Assembly: GCA_023392595.1 (NCBI GenBank)
Contig: JAEVYU010000056.1
Span: 62,001 to 126,000, forward strand
Direction: 5' to 3'
DNA from: Bacillota bacterium
GTDB taxonomy: Bacteria > Bacillota > UBA4882 > UBA8346
Length of the DNA: 64,000 bases
Under the pieces are notes generated by a model. It was not told the origin of the DNA, ran no database searches, and was given only the letters and a program-made list of their open reading frames with translations. Each line of letters begins with the position of its first letter. Position 1 is the first letter of the stretch. Both the position numbers and the translations under genes were made by a program. Positions 35,675 to 45,140 of the stretch are shown piece by piece.

Positions 35675-36685
35675 TCAATTTTCCCCCGGATAGTTTTGCA
35701 GAGCCTTTTGTAATTGTTGCCGCACCGAGTCCCTTAATTCCTCCGGCTCCAAAACCTCCGCCTCACCGCCGAACTGCAAAATCCAGCGGGTCACGGATTT
35801 TAATCCGCAAGCCCTGGCGCTAAACAAAACCGCCCCATGCTCGGGACGGAGCTGTTGCGAAGGATGAAATTGCGTTTCCCGGACATAACGGGCCGCATCG
35901 CCCGTAAAGCGGATGGTAAAAACATATTCCCGGCCCCGTTCCATTTGCCAGGCCGATCCCAAGTAGGAATCCAAATCAAAATTCGCCGGCCGGAGGAATT
36001 CTTCCTCACGAATCGCCAGGGATCGAATCCGATCCACCCGAAATAAACGGATCTCGCCACGAAGATGGCAATCTCCCACCAAATACCAAAAACCGTCGCG
36101 AAATACCATTTGGTATGGCGCGACGGTGCGATTCGTAACCTTATTGCTGCTAAAGCTGTAATAATCCATGTTTAAACAACGACAGGTCCGCATGGCGGTA
36201 TTTATCTTTTTAAACAAAGCATCTTTGCCGCTGTAATCCACCGTTACCTCCGCAGATACGGCAATCTGCTTTTGCATATCCTCGACCTCATGCCGTAATT
36301 GCACGGGCAAAAGTTCTAACAGCTTTTCTTTGACCTGAACACCGCTATGCAAAAACCCCTTTTGTTTCTCTAAAAGTTTGATTCCATAAATAAGCGCCAA
36401 GGCCTCTTCCAAGGTAAGCGAAACCTTTTGCAATTGCGATTTTTCTACCAACCGGTAGCCATTGTCACAAAATATGGGAACTCCGGCATAGCATAACGCC
36501 TGAATATCCCGAAAACAAGTCCTTACACTGATTCCGCTGCGTTTAGCCAATTCTTGGGCCGTTAAACCCGGATGGGCATTAATCAACAAAGTCATTTGAA
36601 TCAAACGGATAACCTTACCTCCGGACAATTTACAAGACCCCCTCAAAATTGAAATAAAATCCCACCTTGATTTCATTTTTCTCAA
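35675..36685 (-). CDS. WYL-domain transcription regulator
   Basis: 336 residues. N-terminal winged HTH of the DeoR type (GLTAQELAKRSGISVRTCFR), then a WYL domain (~150-230: DYYSFSSNKVTNRTVAPYQM, FWYLVGDCHLRGEIRLFRVD) and a WCX C-terminal extension. WYL proteins bind ligands such as nucleic acids and several control CRISPR-Cas or other defence genes. It lies between the mini-CRISPR RNA and array 2, so it may be a second control layer on this locus; this is inference. The exact start is uncertain; GGAGGT lies inside the frame near codon 22. Confidence 0.85.
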   Translation of the reverse strand: MRKMKSRWDFISILRGSCKLSGGKVIRLIQMTLLINAHPGLTAQELAKRSGISVRTCFRDIQALCYAGVPIFCDNGYRLVEKSQLQKVSLTLEEALALIYGIKLLEKQKGFLHSGVQVKEKLLELLPVQLRHEVEDMQKQIAVSAEVTVDYSGKDALFKKINTAMRTCRCLNMDYYSFSSNKVTNRTVAPYQMVFRDGFWYLVGDCHLRGEIRLFRVDRIRSLAIREEEFLRPANFDLDSYLGSAWQMERGREYVFTIRFTGDAARYVRETQFHPSQQLRPEHGAVLFSARACGLKSVTRWILQFGGEAEVLEPEELRDSVRQQLQKALQNYPGEN

Positions 36686-36938
36686 TGATTTTGAAAGAAG
36701 TTTAAAATTATCGGACTTAAGCCTTTTTCATCGTTTTTTAGAATTATTTTTTTCTTGTAAAAAACTTCAACATCCATGTTTAAAATCCTTGTTCGTTGGC
36801 AACTTCTGGTTGAATAAACTAAATTATAAAAATCGAATATTAAATGGAATAATCACATCATCCCGCTCTAAAAAATCGCTCCCAGCAAAATAGAGCCAAG
36901 AGCAATTTTCATCAAAGCAATTCTTTTAGTTTTTCAAG

Positions 36939-39262
36939 TTGCAAACCCTCTCTCCTGTGCAAGGAGCGACGCGGAGATTCAAAGAGCTCTCAAAATCTCA
37001 CAGGTTTCAATCCACGCCCCTGTGCAAGGAGCGACGGACCGATCCGGGGGCGATAGTCCAAGAGGTTGCGTTTCAATCCACGCCCCTGTGCAAGGAGCGA
37101 CCTATAACAAGCTCGATCCATCCAAGGTAACGCAAGTTTCAATCCACGCCCCTGTGCAAGGAGCGACCCCATGCTGGTATTAGCCCCCATGTGTATCCTT
37201 GTTTCAATCCACGCTCCTGTGCAAGAAGCGACGTTCTTCATAGGCGGTTTTGAACTCTTGGAACTGTTTCAATCCACGCTCCTGTGCAAGGAGCGACTAA
37301 AGGAGAATGAGTGATGGAACTTAGAATTGGGTTTCAATCCACGCTCCTGTGCAAGGAGCGACTTCATCTGCTTAACCACCCCTGGGAAACGTTTTTGTTT
37401 CAATCCACGCTCCTGTGCAAGGAGCGACAAAAATTGATTAAAATCGAGCAAGAAGAGATTAAGTTTCAATCCACGCTCCTGTGCAAGGAGCGACGAGATG
37501 ATGAAAACACGATTACGAAAAAAGATTGTTTCAATCCACGCTCCTGTGCAAGGAGCGACGTTAAAATGCGAAAGTAAAGATTTTATTCCGGATGTTTCAA
37601 TCCACGCTCCTGTGCAAGGAGCGACGATCAATAGTATCTGATTCTTTTATAGTAGAAATGTTTCAATCCACGCTCCTGTGCAAGGAGCGACCAAATTCGA
37701 TTAGGTCGTTTTGATGATATTGAAGTTTCAATCCACGCTCCTGTGCAAGGAGCGACTTACAGAAGGTATTCGGGATAGTGTAAAATTGGTTTCAATCCAC
37801 GCTCCTGTGCAAGGAGCGACGAAATGCAGCAGTAGCACCAGACGCAACATTAGTTTCAATCCACGCTCCTGTGCAAGGAGCGACATTAAAAATATATAAT
37901 AGGTAGGTGATCCGATGTTTCAATCCACGCTCCTGTGCAAGGAGCGACTATTTTGAAGTAACTAAGCAATTAATTGCTGGTAGTTTCAATCCACGCTCCT
38001 GTGCAAGGAGCGACATGATGGGGAATTTTTTCATCTTCCTGGGCTTCGTTTCAATCCACGCCCCTGTGCAAGGAGCGACAAGAAGTTTTAGATTTTATTA
38101 AAAGTGTAACATTAGTTTCAATCCACGCCCCTGTGCAAGGAGCGACAATTAGGTTATAGGTTTAAATAGTGGGAAAAATTGTTTCAATCCACGCCCCTGT
38201 GCAAGGAGCGACAACATCCAATTTACATTCCCAAACGGTTCCGGCGTTTCAATCCACGCCCCTGTGCAAGGAGCGACAAGCCACAGCAGTTGTGGTAGCT
38301 GATTCAGTCGTTTCAATCCACGCCCCTGTGCAAGGAGCGACACGCAATGTTTGTAATCAATTAACAAGGAGGAACGGTTTCAATCCACGCTCCTGTGCAA
38401 GGAGCGACAATAGTTGTCAACGTTCCTTGAGTTTGTGGGTCGTTTCAATCCACGCTCCTGTGCAAGGAGCGACGCGGTGAAGATGGTAATGGAGGTAGGT
38501 AAAAATCAGTTTCAATCCACGCTCCTGTGCACGGAGCGACTATCCGGAATTGTCGGAGCTGTGGGAAATCGAAGTTTCAATCCACGCTCCTGTGCAAGGA
38601 GCGACAAACGGGATATTGAGGAAATAGCTGGATATAGGGTTTCAATCCACGCTCCTGTGCAAGGAGCGACGTAATTGTCATTGATTACTACCTCCTTTCC
38701 TCACGTTTCAATCCACGCTCCTGTGCAAGGAGCGACGCGACAATTATTTATGGAATATAGAAGATTTTAAGTTTCAATCCACGCTCCTGTGCAAGGAGCG
38801 ACTGATTCCATGACTACTGACACTGAGCAACAATTGTTTCAATCCACGCTCCTGTGCAAGGAGCGACGGCAAAAACTTATTGGGAAAACTGCTCCTGTTG
38901 TTTCAATCCACGCTCCTGTGCAAGGAGCGACCGGACGACAAATAATATCGTCCCGAATAACAACAGTTTCAATCCACGCTCCTGTGCAAGGAGCGACATT
39001 CAACGTTAAGAGGTGATTTATGATAATGTTAAAGTTTCAATCCACGCTCCTGTGCAAGGAGCGACATGATTTTAAAAGTTATTTTTGTACAACGTGAGGT
39101 TTCAATCCACGCTCCTGTGCAAGGAGCGACCATTATTTAGTTCAAAACATAACCAGTATGACCAGTTTCAATCCACGCTCCTGTGCAAGGAGCGACGATG
39201 TCGGTATTTGAAAACATTGAAGAACGGTATGTTTCAATCCACGCTCCTGTGCAAGGAGCGAC
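36939..39262 (-). CRISPR. type I-C CRISPR array 2, 36 repeats
   Basis: Thirty-six repeats (35 spacers) of the same 32-nt family and sense as array 1. The first, at 36939-36970, has a degenerate 5' half and marks the old end; the leader lies at 39263. Most repeats read ACGCTCCTG. Those at 37004, 37070 and 37136, and five in a row from 38048 to 38310, read ACGCCCCTG. Single variants are GCAAGAAG (37201) and GCACGGAG (38509). Confidence 0.98.
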
Positions 39263-39440
39263 CGTATTACCTTTCGATCCACTATCTTTAATGGGTATTT
39301 CGTACTTTTCCGCGAACCTCCTTTTTTATTACAAATATTTCCTTTGAAAATGATCTAAAAATACAAAAATACCTGTCGCATATGGATCGCGAACCCACCA
39401 GGAAAATCATGTTCACTTGGGGTTCGCGCTAAAGGTTATC
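39263..39440 (-). promoter_or_regulatory. leader of CRISPR array 2
   Basis: Near-copy of leader 1. CGCGAACC at 39311 and 39388 and GGGTTCGCG at 39420 lie 49, 126 and 158 nt from the last repeat, as in leader 1. No cas gene is next to it, so it depends on the cas operon upstream. Confidence 0.85.
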
Positions 39441-39579
39441 GTCTAATTGCAGGGTTAATTCTCCTCCATCATAAATATAAGATTTTTTCTCCCAATTTAC
39501 AATAAACCGTTGATAATAATCCGAATCCAAAGTAAAAAAGACTTTTTGACCCCAATCACCTCTCCCCGCCATTTGAGAC

Positions 39580-39800
39580 ACGATGTCGAAAAGCGCGGCT
39601 TTAAAACAGGACGTTTTTTGCCGTCGCCATCGAAAGCCTCATATAATTGGCAAACAGAGTGCCAGGGATGGCGGCGACATTCAAAAACCCCGGATGAATA
39701 AAGGGAAGTCCGAAATCCGTAGGTTTCGGCGGCCTTTTGGTGACTTTTGGGCCGCTCCAAAAGTCACTCAGCCGGTGAAATCCGTGGACCCTCAAAATCG
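39580..39800. repeat. dispersed repeat B, copy 2
   Basis: Reverse-complement match to 20975-21160, with blocks such as GTCCACGGATTTCACCGGCT and GGGTTTTTGAATGTC. It fills part of the gene-free stretch 39441-40224. The rest of that stretch (39801-40108) shows no gene I can support. Confidence 0.7.
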
Positions 39801-40108
39801 CCATTCATTTATTCTTTATCAAGCAATCTCTTCACCCTCAATTCATGAGAAAATCCTATCAACCCGCATCATTCTTTATTACATACAAAATCAGCCCCCA
39901 TTGCCTTTCATTTTCAAATACCCTCTTCCCCCCTCATCGCCTCACCCACCAACAGAACGAACCCGCTTAAATCCCTAAACTACATCTCCTTCGCCCTCCC
40001 TCCCAGCTTAAAACATTTCCCCCCGGCACTTTTCTGGCACTTTCCCGGCACCTATCATCCCAAAAAAGGTGTTATACTCGTATCATCAAATACTGCAAAG
40101 AAACATCC

Positions 40109-40138
40109 AAACCCGCTGCCAAACCAAAGCGGGTTTTT
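40109..40138 (+). terminator. rho-independent terminator
   Basis: AAACCCGC pairs with GCGGGTTT around a 12-nt loop, followed by TTCT. It isolates the downstream ATPase module from upstream transcription on the plus strand. Confidence 0.7.
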
Positions 40139-40224
40139 CTCATTCCAGAATAAATCGTAAGCGGCCTGTATCTTTCATGATTCGGGCCCTATTTTTAAAT
40201 CCTAAAAAAGGAGGTCAAAAAAAC

Positions 40225-40269
40225 ATGCTTTTCATTTTTACGCCCTCATCCCCCTCATCGCCCTCATGA
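40225..40269 (+). CDS. 14-codon leader-like ORF
   Basis: A strong AAAAAAGGAGGT lies 9 nt before an ATG that opens only MLFIFTPSSPSSPS. The Pro/Ser part is encoded by the CCCTCATC repeats at 40242-40268. It may be a leader peptide, or the start of a gene cut by the repeat. Confidence 0.35.
   Translation: MLFIFTPSSPSSPS
40242..40268. repeat. 27-bp flanking repeat, left
   Basis: Three 9-mers of the form (G/C)CCCTCAT(C/G). The same 9-mers appear in inverse orientation at 42166-42192, on the other side of the two-gene module. Confidence 0.7.
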
Positions 40270-40386
40270 CCCAAAAAGTGGCCAATCGCTGTTTGCTTAT
40301 GGCGGCATGGGGGTCTTCATTGTTCATAGACTTTAGCCAGGCCATGGGAAGTAAAAAAATTAAATGACGAAATTGGAGGAACGAAA

Positions 40387-40746
40387 ATGATTCAAAAAAC
40401 CTATACCGCAAGAATGAACCGGGTCCGAAGCATGGTAAGCGGACTCACCGCCTATCTGGAGCAATTGGAAAAACACGGCGCATCTCCGGAGTTTCTGGCC
40501 GCATTATCCCTGTTCAAAGGCAATCTCCACCAAATCCAGGAGTACCGCCGGGCTCTTAAAAAAGATTCCCTGGAGGCGACCGCCGCCAAAAACTGCAACC
40601 TCAAAGAAGCCGAACGCCTGTGCAGCAGGGCCCGGAAATGGGTCCGTCGGGAATTTCCGGCCGAAGTGTGGCCCCAGTTCGGGTTCAGGAAAGGAGAATA
40701 CCGAAAAAAGGAGCAAGAGAAAAGGGGAAAGAGTAAAAAAGGTTGA
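40387..40746 (+). CDS. hypothetical basic helical protein
   Basis: 119 residues, mostly helical and strongly basic toward the end (KKEQEKRGKSKKG). It starts MIQKTYTARMNRVRSMVSGL with GGAGGAACG before the ATG. No recognised family. It lies 43 nt before the ATPase gene and is very likely cotranscribed. By its position and charge it could bind nucleic acid as the ATPase's partner; that is a guess. Confidence 0.65.
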   Translation: MIQKTYTARMNRVRSMVSGLTAYLEQLEKHGASPEFLAALSLFKGNLHQIQEYRRALKKDSLEATAAKNCNLKEAERLCSRARKWVRREFPAEVWPQFGFRKGEYRKKEQEKRGKSKKG

Positions 40747-40789
40747 TGGATTTTTATTTTTCTCTTCTCCCTATGAAAGGAGCATAACC

Positions 40790-42127
40790 ATGGTAAATGA
40801 TACAATTTCACCGGCCTATTCCAGCGAGCGGATCAACCCCGTGCTCGACTTTACCGAAGACACCGCTTTTGTCGGGGTAAATATCCAGCGGGAAACCAGC
40901 AAAACTTTCACCGGCCAAACCGCGGTGATAACCGGCGACGGCCGGCTCATCCCCTGGAATGAAGAGGATTTCTATGAAAATTATATTTTACCGGTAATCA
41001 ACAGCCCCGTCTTTATCGAACCCCGCTGGAGCCACGAAAGTATCTCCGCCTTTCGGGGCGGGGCCCAGTGCCCGGACACAACCGAGATCCACCAGAGGGT
41101 CCGGGCTTATTTGCAAAAGTATCTCGGCTTGCGGCATTCCGCCGAATACGATCTGGTGGCCGTCTGGATTATGGGCACCTATTTGAAGCCCCTGTTTAAA
41201 TGTTACCCGATTTTATTCTTCAACGCCCCTTACGAATCCGGGAAAAGCCGCTGTCTGGAGGTTGTCGGCCAACTTTCCCTCAACGGTAAATGGTTTGGGG
41301 AGATTACCCCGGCCGCTTTCCGCCGTTATGCCGAAAGCAAGATTACCTTTTGTCTGGATGAGTTGAAGGATGTGGGCCTCAAAAATGATTCCCCGCTGAT
41401 TTCCATTTTGCTTAATGCCTACAACGGCGCCGAAGTCGCCATTTCCGAGCCCACCCGCAAAAGCGGCTGGCTGCCGGTGATTTTCAAAATCACCAGCCCG
41501 GTGGCAATGGGGAATATCCAGGAAATCAAAAATGAAGCCTTAAAGAGCCGGACCATTCAAATCCGGACTGAATATAATCCTTCCTATAAAAACATCAATT
41601 TACCGGGAGTCCGCCAAAACGAGCCCGCCCAAATCCGGGACGGGCTTTATGGTTGGTTCCTGAGAAACTGGAAGCCGATTCGGGAGTGTTATCAAACCTA
41701 TCCCGAGATCCCCGGGCTCAGCGCCAGGGAAATGGATTCTTATAAACCCCTGCTGGCCATGGCCTCTTTGGTGAATCCGGAAACTGCAAGGCTCCTGACC
41801 GATTACGCCGTGGCGGTCCGGGAAGAGAAAAACCTGGTCAAGAAAGCTACCGATGACCGTTTGGATTTATTGATGTTTCTAAAGAGGGAACTGGAAGCCC
41901 GGGGCCTGGACGGTGATTGCGCCCAACAGCAGGCTGTTTCCAACCGGGAGTTGGCGGATGCCTGGGGCCGGAAAAACAGCCAGCGCATCAATTATAAACG
42001 GTTCATCGGGATGGTCAGCGAGCTCCATGTCATTTCGGATCTTAAGGATTACCATGGCAGCAAATACTTTGTTTTCAACCGCCCGGAAATCGACAGGCAG
42101 CTGCAACTGATGGCAACCAAGTCCTGA
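40790..42127 (+). CDS. P-loop ATPase, mobile-element helicase-like
   Basis: 445 residues. Walker A is FFNAPYESGKSRCLEVVGQL and a Walker B-like strand is TFCLDELKDVG. A helical C-terminal region (VSNRELADAWGRKNSQRINY) looks like a winged-helix DNA-binding part, as in D5/SF3-type and DUF3631-like replicative helicases of plasmids and satellites. AAAGGAG lies before the ATG. GC content is higher than in surrounding intergenic DNA. With the preceding gene it is bounded by inverted 27-bp repeats. Function as a replication helicase is inferred. Confidence 0.75.
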   Translation: MVNDTISPAYSSERINPVLDFTEDTAFVGVNIQRETSKTFTGQTAVITGDGRLIPWNEEDFYENYILPVINSPVFIEPRWSHESISAFRGGAQCPDTTEIHQRVRAYLQKYLGLRHSAEYDLVAVWIMGTYLKPLFKCYPILFFNAPYESGKSRCLEVVGQLSLNGKWFGEITPAAFRRYAESKITFCLDELKDVGLKNDSPLISILLNAYNGAEVAISEPTRKSGWLPVIFKITSPVAMGNIQEIKNEALKSRTIQIRTEYNPSYKNINLPGVRQNEPAQIRDGLYGWFLRNWKPIRECYQTYPEIPGLSAREMDSYKPLLAMASLVNPETARLLTDYAVAVREEKNLVKKATDDRLDLLMFLKRELEARGLDGDCAQQQAVSNRELADAWGRKNSQRINYKRFIGMVSELHVISDLKDYHGSKYFVFNRPEIDRQLQLMATKS

Positions 42128-42165
42128 AGCCAGAGAGACTCATCCTCCAAGGCCCGGCCGGGAGT

Positions 42166-42192
42166 TATGAGGGGGATGAGGGCGATGAGGGC
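42166..42192. repeat. 27-bp flanking repeat, right
   Basis: Three 9-mers GATGAGGGC/TATGAGGGG, inverse to those at 40242-40268 but in a different order. Beyond it, 42193-42450 shows no gene. CCACGAAG..CTTCGTGG at ~42319-42384 forms a dyad. Confidence 0.7.
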
Positions 42193-42469
42193 TTAAAAAT
42201 AAAAAGCCCCATTGGATGATCCCCATGGAGAAACTGCGGATCTTAATGATTAAACCACAGGGAACGACGCTGGACCCTCCGTGCTACTTAGAAAATATGT
42301 CAAAAAATTAATATTCCTACCACGAAGAGCACGAAGGTCACGAAGAAAAAAGGGGCTTTAGTCTTCGTATACTTCGTGGTTAATTCGTTCTATCTCTTTA
42401 TTTTCATCCTTTCGCTTTGCCCCAGCTTGCCGGGGTGGACGACTCTGTGGTTTATTTCCTTTCTAAGTT

Positions 42470-42760
42470 TTCAGATTTCATTTCAGAAACCGTTGAGGTC
42501 ATTTCAGCGATTGCCGATTTCATTCCGGCAATCGTTGATCTCATTTTTGCAATTGCCGATCTCATTCCGGCAATCGTTGATCTCATTTTTGTGATTGCTG
42601 ATCTCATTTCGGCAATCGTTGATCTCATTTTTGTGATTGTCGATCTCATTCCGCAATCGTTGATCTCATTTTTGTGATTGTCGATCTCATTCCGATAATC
42701 GTTGATCTCATTTCTGTGATTGCCGATCTCATTCCGGCAATCGTTGATGTCTTTCAACCC
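42470..42760. repeat. 21-bp tandem repeat array
   Basis: About 13 imperfect 21-bp units alternating ATTGCCGATCTCATTCCGGC- and GTTGATCTCATTTTTGTG-like forms. On the minus strand they encode heptads (NEINDYRNEIDNHKNEI) like a coiled coil, and on the plus strand a hydrophobic peptide. One unit near 42650 has lost a base, shifting the frame. The array ends just after the GH65 stop (42766). I do not call a gene in it. Confidence 0.8.
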
Positions 42761-42765
42761 CTGCC

Positions 42766-45099
42766 TCAGCTTGCCTTCTCCTTGAACAGCACCGTACAAT
42801 TATCTTTTAGCTCAATCTTTTCTCCATGGCACCTGAAAGCCAGGGGGCTTCCTTGTAATAGATTGAAAAAAGCGCCTTTGGCATCGACGAGCACCGCGAT
42901 GGTTCTGGCTTGGAAATTTACTTTGAATTGATATTTCCGCCAGGCCGGAGGCAGGGACGGATTAAAAATCAAACCGCCGTCATAAACCCGCATCCCGGCA
43001 AAGCCATAGGCCAGGCACATCCAGGCCCCGGCCATATTGGCCGCGTGAATACCGTCTTTGGTATTTCCCTGGATATCATCCAAATCCGTCCTTACGGTTT
43101 CCAAAAAATAGCGGTATGCTTTATCCAAATCCCCGATCTCCGCGGCCATGATGCTAAAAATACATTTCGAGAGAGAAGAATCATGGGTGGTTATTTTTTC
43201 ATAAAAATCAAAGTTCCGCCGCTTATCTTCCATCGTAAAGCGATCCCCAAGCAAAAACAAAGCCAATACCAGATCGGCCTGTTTACACACTTGGTGCCTG
43301 TATATCACCAGCGGGTGATAGTGCATTAATAAAGGATACTTGTCCGGGGGCGTATTTTCAAAGTCCCAAGGCGCCCGGTTTAAAAAATCATCATCCTGCA
43401 AATGAATCTTCAGCGCCGGATCATACGGAATATACATTTCAGCGGCAGCCTTTTTCCAGGCTTCCGGTTCCGCTTCTTCCAATCCGATAGCGCCTCTTAA
43501 TCTTTGATAATCGGCAACCGCATTCTTTTTAAGCCAATCCGCAACCTGACAGGCATATTCCAAATTTTCTTTGGCCATCAAATTGGTATAACAATTATTA
43601 TTAACCAGTGCGGTATATTCATCCGGGCCGGTTACTCCGTTGAGACAAAAACGGTTTCCTTTGGCGGGAATGAAATCGCCCAAGTCCGCATACAAGCGGG
43701 CTGTTTCAAACAAAATCTCCGCGCCGTAGCGGGTCAGAAATTCATAGTCCCCGGTCGCTTCCAGATAACGTTTGATTGCAATGGCGACATCGGCGTTGAT
43801 ATGGTATTGGGCGGTTCCCCCCGGGAAATAGGTGGAACACTCATCCCCGTTAATGGTGCGCCAGGGAAAGAGAGCCCCTTTGGAATGGGCCATTTCTCCG
43901 GCCCGCCGCCGCGCTTGATCCAGGGTATGATAACGGAATTCCAACAGTTTCCGGCTGATTTCCGGATGGGTATATAGAAAGAACGGCAGGATATAGGTTT
44001 CGGTATCCCAAAAGTAATGGCCTTCATAACCCTCTCCGGTTAATCCCTTGGCCGCGATATTGTTTTTGCCGCTGCGGCCCACCGACTGCAAGAGATGAAA
44101 AATATTAAACCGGATACCCTGTTGAATGGCGGGATCGCCATCAATTGCAACATCACTGCGCTGCCAAAAGTCATCTAAAAAATCCCGTTGGGATTTTTTC
44201 ATCCGCTCAAACCCGGTTTCCGCAGCCTTTAAAACCTCACTTTTGGCCAGCGGGGCCAGGTTCTTCTCTTGGGCATTTTCGAGAGAAGTTACCACAGCAA
44301 TATACTTGGTAAGGGTGATGGGCACATCCGGAGCAGCCTCCACTTGATACACAACCTCTACCCCAAACTCTCCGGTCCTATTTTGGATTATATATGGAGC
44401 GCCCGTTTCCATGTGGTTCATCATGGCGGCCGCCAGGGATAAACCGGATTCTTTCGTTTGCTGCTCGATGACTCCCAACTCTTCCCGGCCAAAGATTTGT
44501 TTCACCATCAAAACCCGGCCTTGAAGGCCCGAACCGACCCGGGGGTCATTCTCCGAGGATAAATTCTTCACATCGCCGTTTAAGGCGGAAATGATTTTAA
44601 TTTCGCCGTGAAAATTAAGCGGGGTAACTTCATAACCGATAACGGCCCAATGCTGATGGGTGAATGATATCATCCGCTGGATATCGATTTTGACCTTTTT
44701 GCCGCCGGGAGAGGACCAGACCAAACTTCGGGTCAGCAGCCCTTCCCTGAAAGATAATATCCGCCGGTACCCGGTTATTTCTCCGGCGAGCATCGTAAAC
44801 TCTTCATCATCCACCAAAATTCTGATGGCTTTAAAGTCGGTCACATTGAGCATGGATTGACTTTTTTCGGGATATCCGTAAGCTATCTCCGGATACTTGA
44901 TGGGCGCCGTTTCGTAAAAGCCGTTGATATAGGTCCCCGCGGCCCCGGGCCAATCGGGGCCGGAATAACTTTCTTCAAAAGTTCCGCGGACCCCTAAATA
45001 TCCATTCCCCTGCGCAAAAATGGTTTCATTCCGGTAATTGTTTGCGATTTCGAACTGTTCTTCGATAACTTCCCACAAATTCAAGTCTGTCTTGGACAT
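42766..45099 (-). CDS. GH65 disaccharide phosphorylase
   Basis: 777 residues, family-typical length. Inverting phosphorylase of an alpha-glucosyl disaccharide (maltose, kojibiose, nigerose or trehalose type), giving beta-glucose 1-phosphate plus glucose. The N-terminal beta-sandwich (FAQGNGYLGVRGTFEES) precedes the (alpha/alpha)6 barrel, with the catalytic Glu in GVTGPDEYTALVNNNCYTNL and the phosphate-site region HPLVIYRHQVCKQADLVLAL. pgmB in the same operon uses its product. I cannot decide the substrate from sequence alone. AGGAG precedes the ATG. It is followed at once by a tandem repeat. Confidence 0.93.
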   Translation of the reverse strand: MSKTDLNLWEVIEEQFEIANNYRNETIFAQGNGYLGVRGTFEESYSGPDWPGAAGTYINGFYETAPIKYPEIAYGYPEKSQSMLNVTDFKAIRILVDDEEFTMLAGEITGYRRILSFREGLLTRSLVWSSPGGKKVKIDIQRMISFTHQHWAVIGYEVTPLNFHGEIKIISALNGDVKNLSSENDPRVGSGLQGRVLMVKQIFGREELGVIEQQTKESGLSLAAAMMNHMETGAPYIIQNRTGEFGVEVVYQVEAAPDVPITLTKYIAVVTSLENAQEKNLAPLAKSEVLKAAETGFERMKKSQRDFLDDFWQRSDVAIDGDPAIQQGIRFNIFHLLQSVGRSGKNNIAAKGLTGEGYEGHYFWDTETYILPFFLYTHPEISRKLLEFRYHTLDQARRRAGEMAHSKGALFPWRTINGDECSTYFPGGTAQYHINADVAIAIKRYLEATGDYEFLTRYGAEILFETARLYADLGDFIPAKGNRFCLNGVTGPDEYTALVNNNCYTNLMAKENLEYACQVADWLKKNAVADYQRLRGAIGLEEAEPEAWKKAAAEMYIPYDPALKIHLQDDDFLNRAPWDFENTPPDKYPLLMHYHPLVIYRHQVCKQADLVLALFLLGDRFTMEDKRRNFDFYEKITTHDSSLSKCIFSIMAAEIGDLDKAYRYFLETVRTDLDDIQGNTKDGIHAANMAGAWMCLAYGFAGMRVYDGGLIFNPSLPPAWRKYQFKVNFQARTIAVLVDAKGAFFNLLQGSPLAFRCHGEKIELKDNCTVLFKEKAS

Positions 45100-45140
45100 T
45101 GGAAATCTCCTGATTGGTTGGCATAATATTGAGGATATAT

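Noticed and set aside
36939..39262. Open frames through CRISPR array 2
   Set aside because: Same reason as for array 1.
42417..42799. Frames in the 21-bp tandem array on both strands
   Set aside because: Open only because of the repeat period; one unit is frameshifted and neither frame has a credible start.
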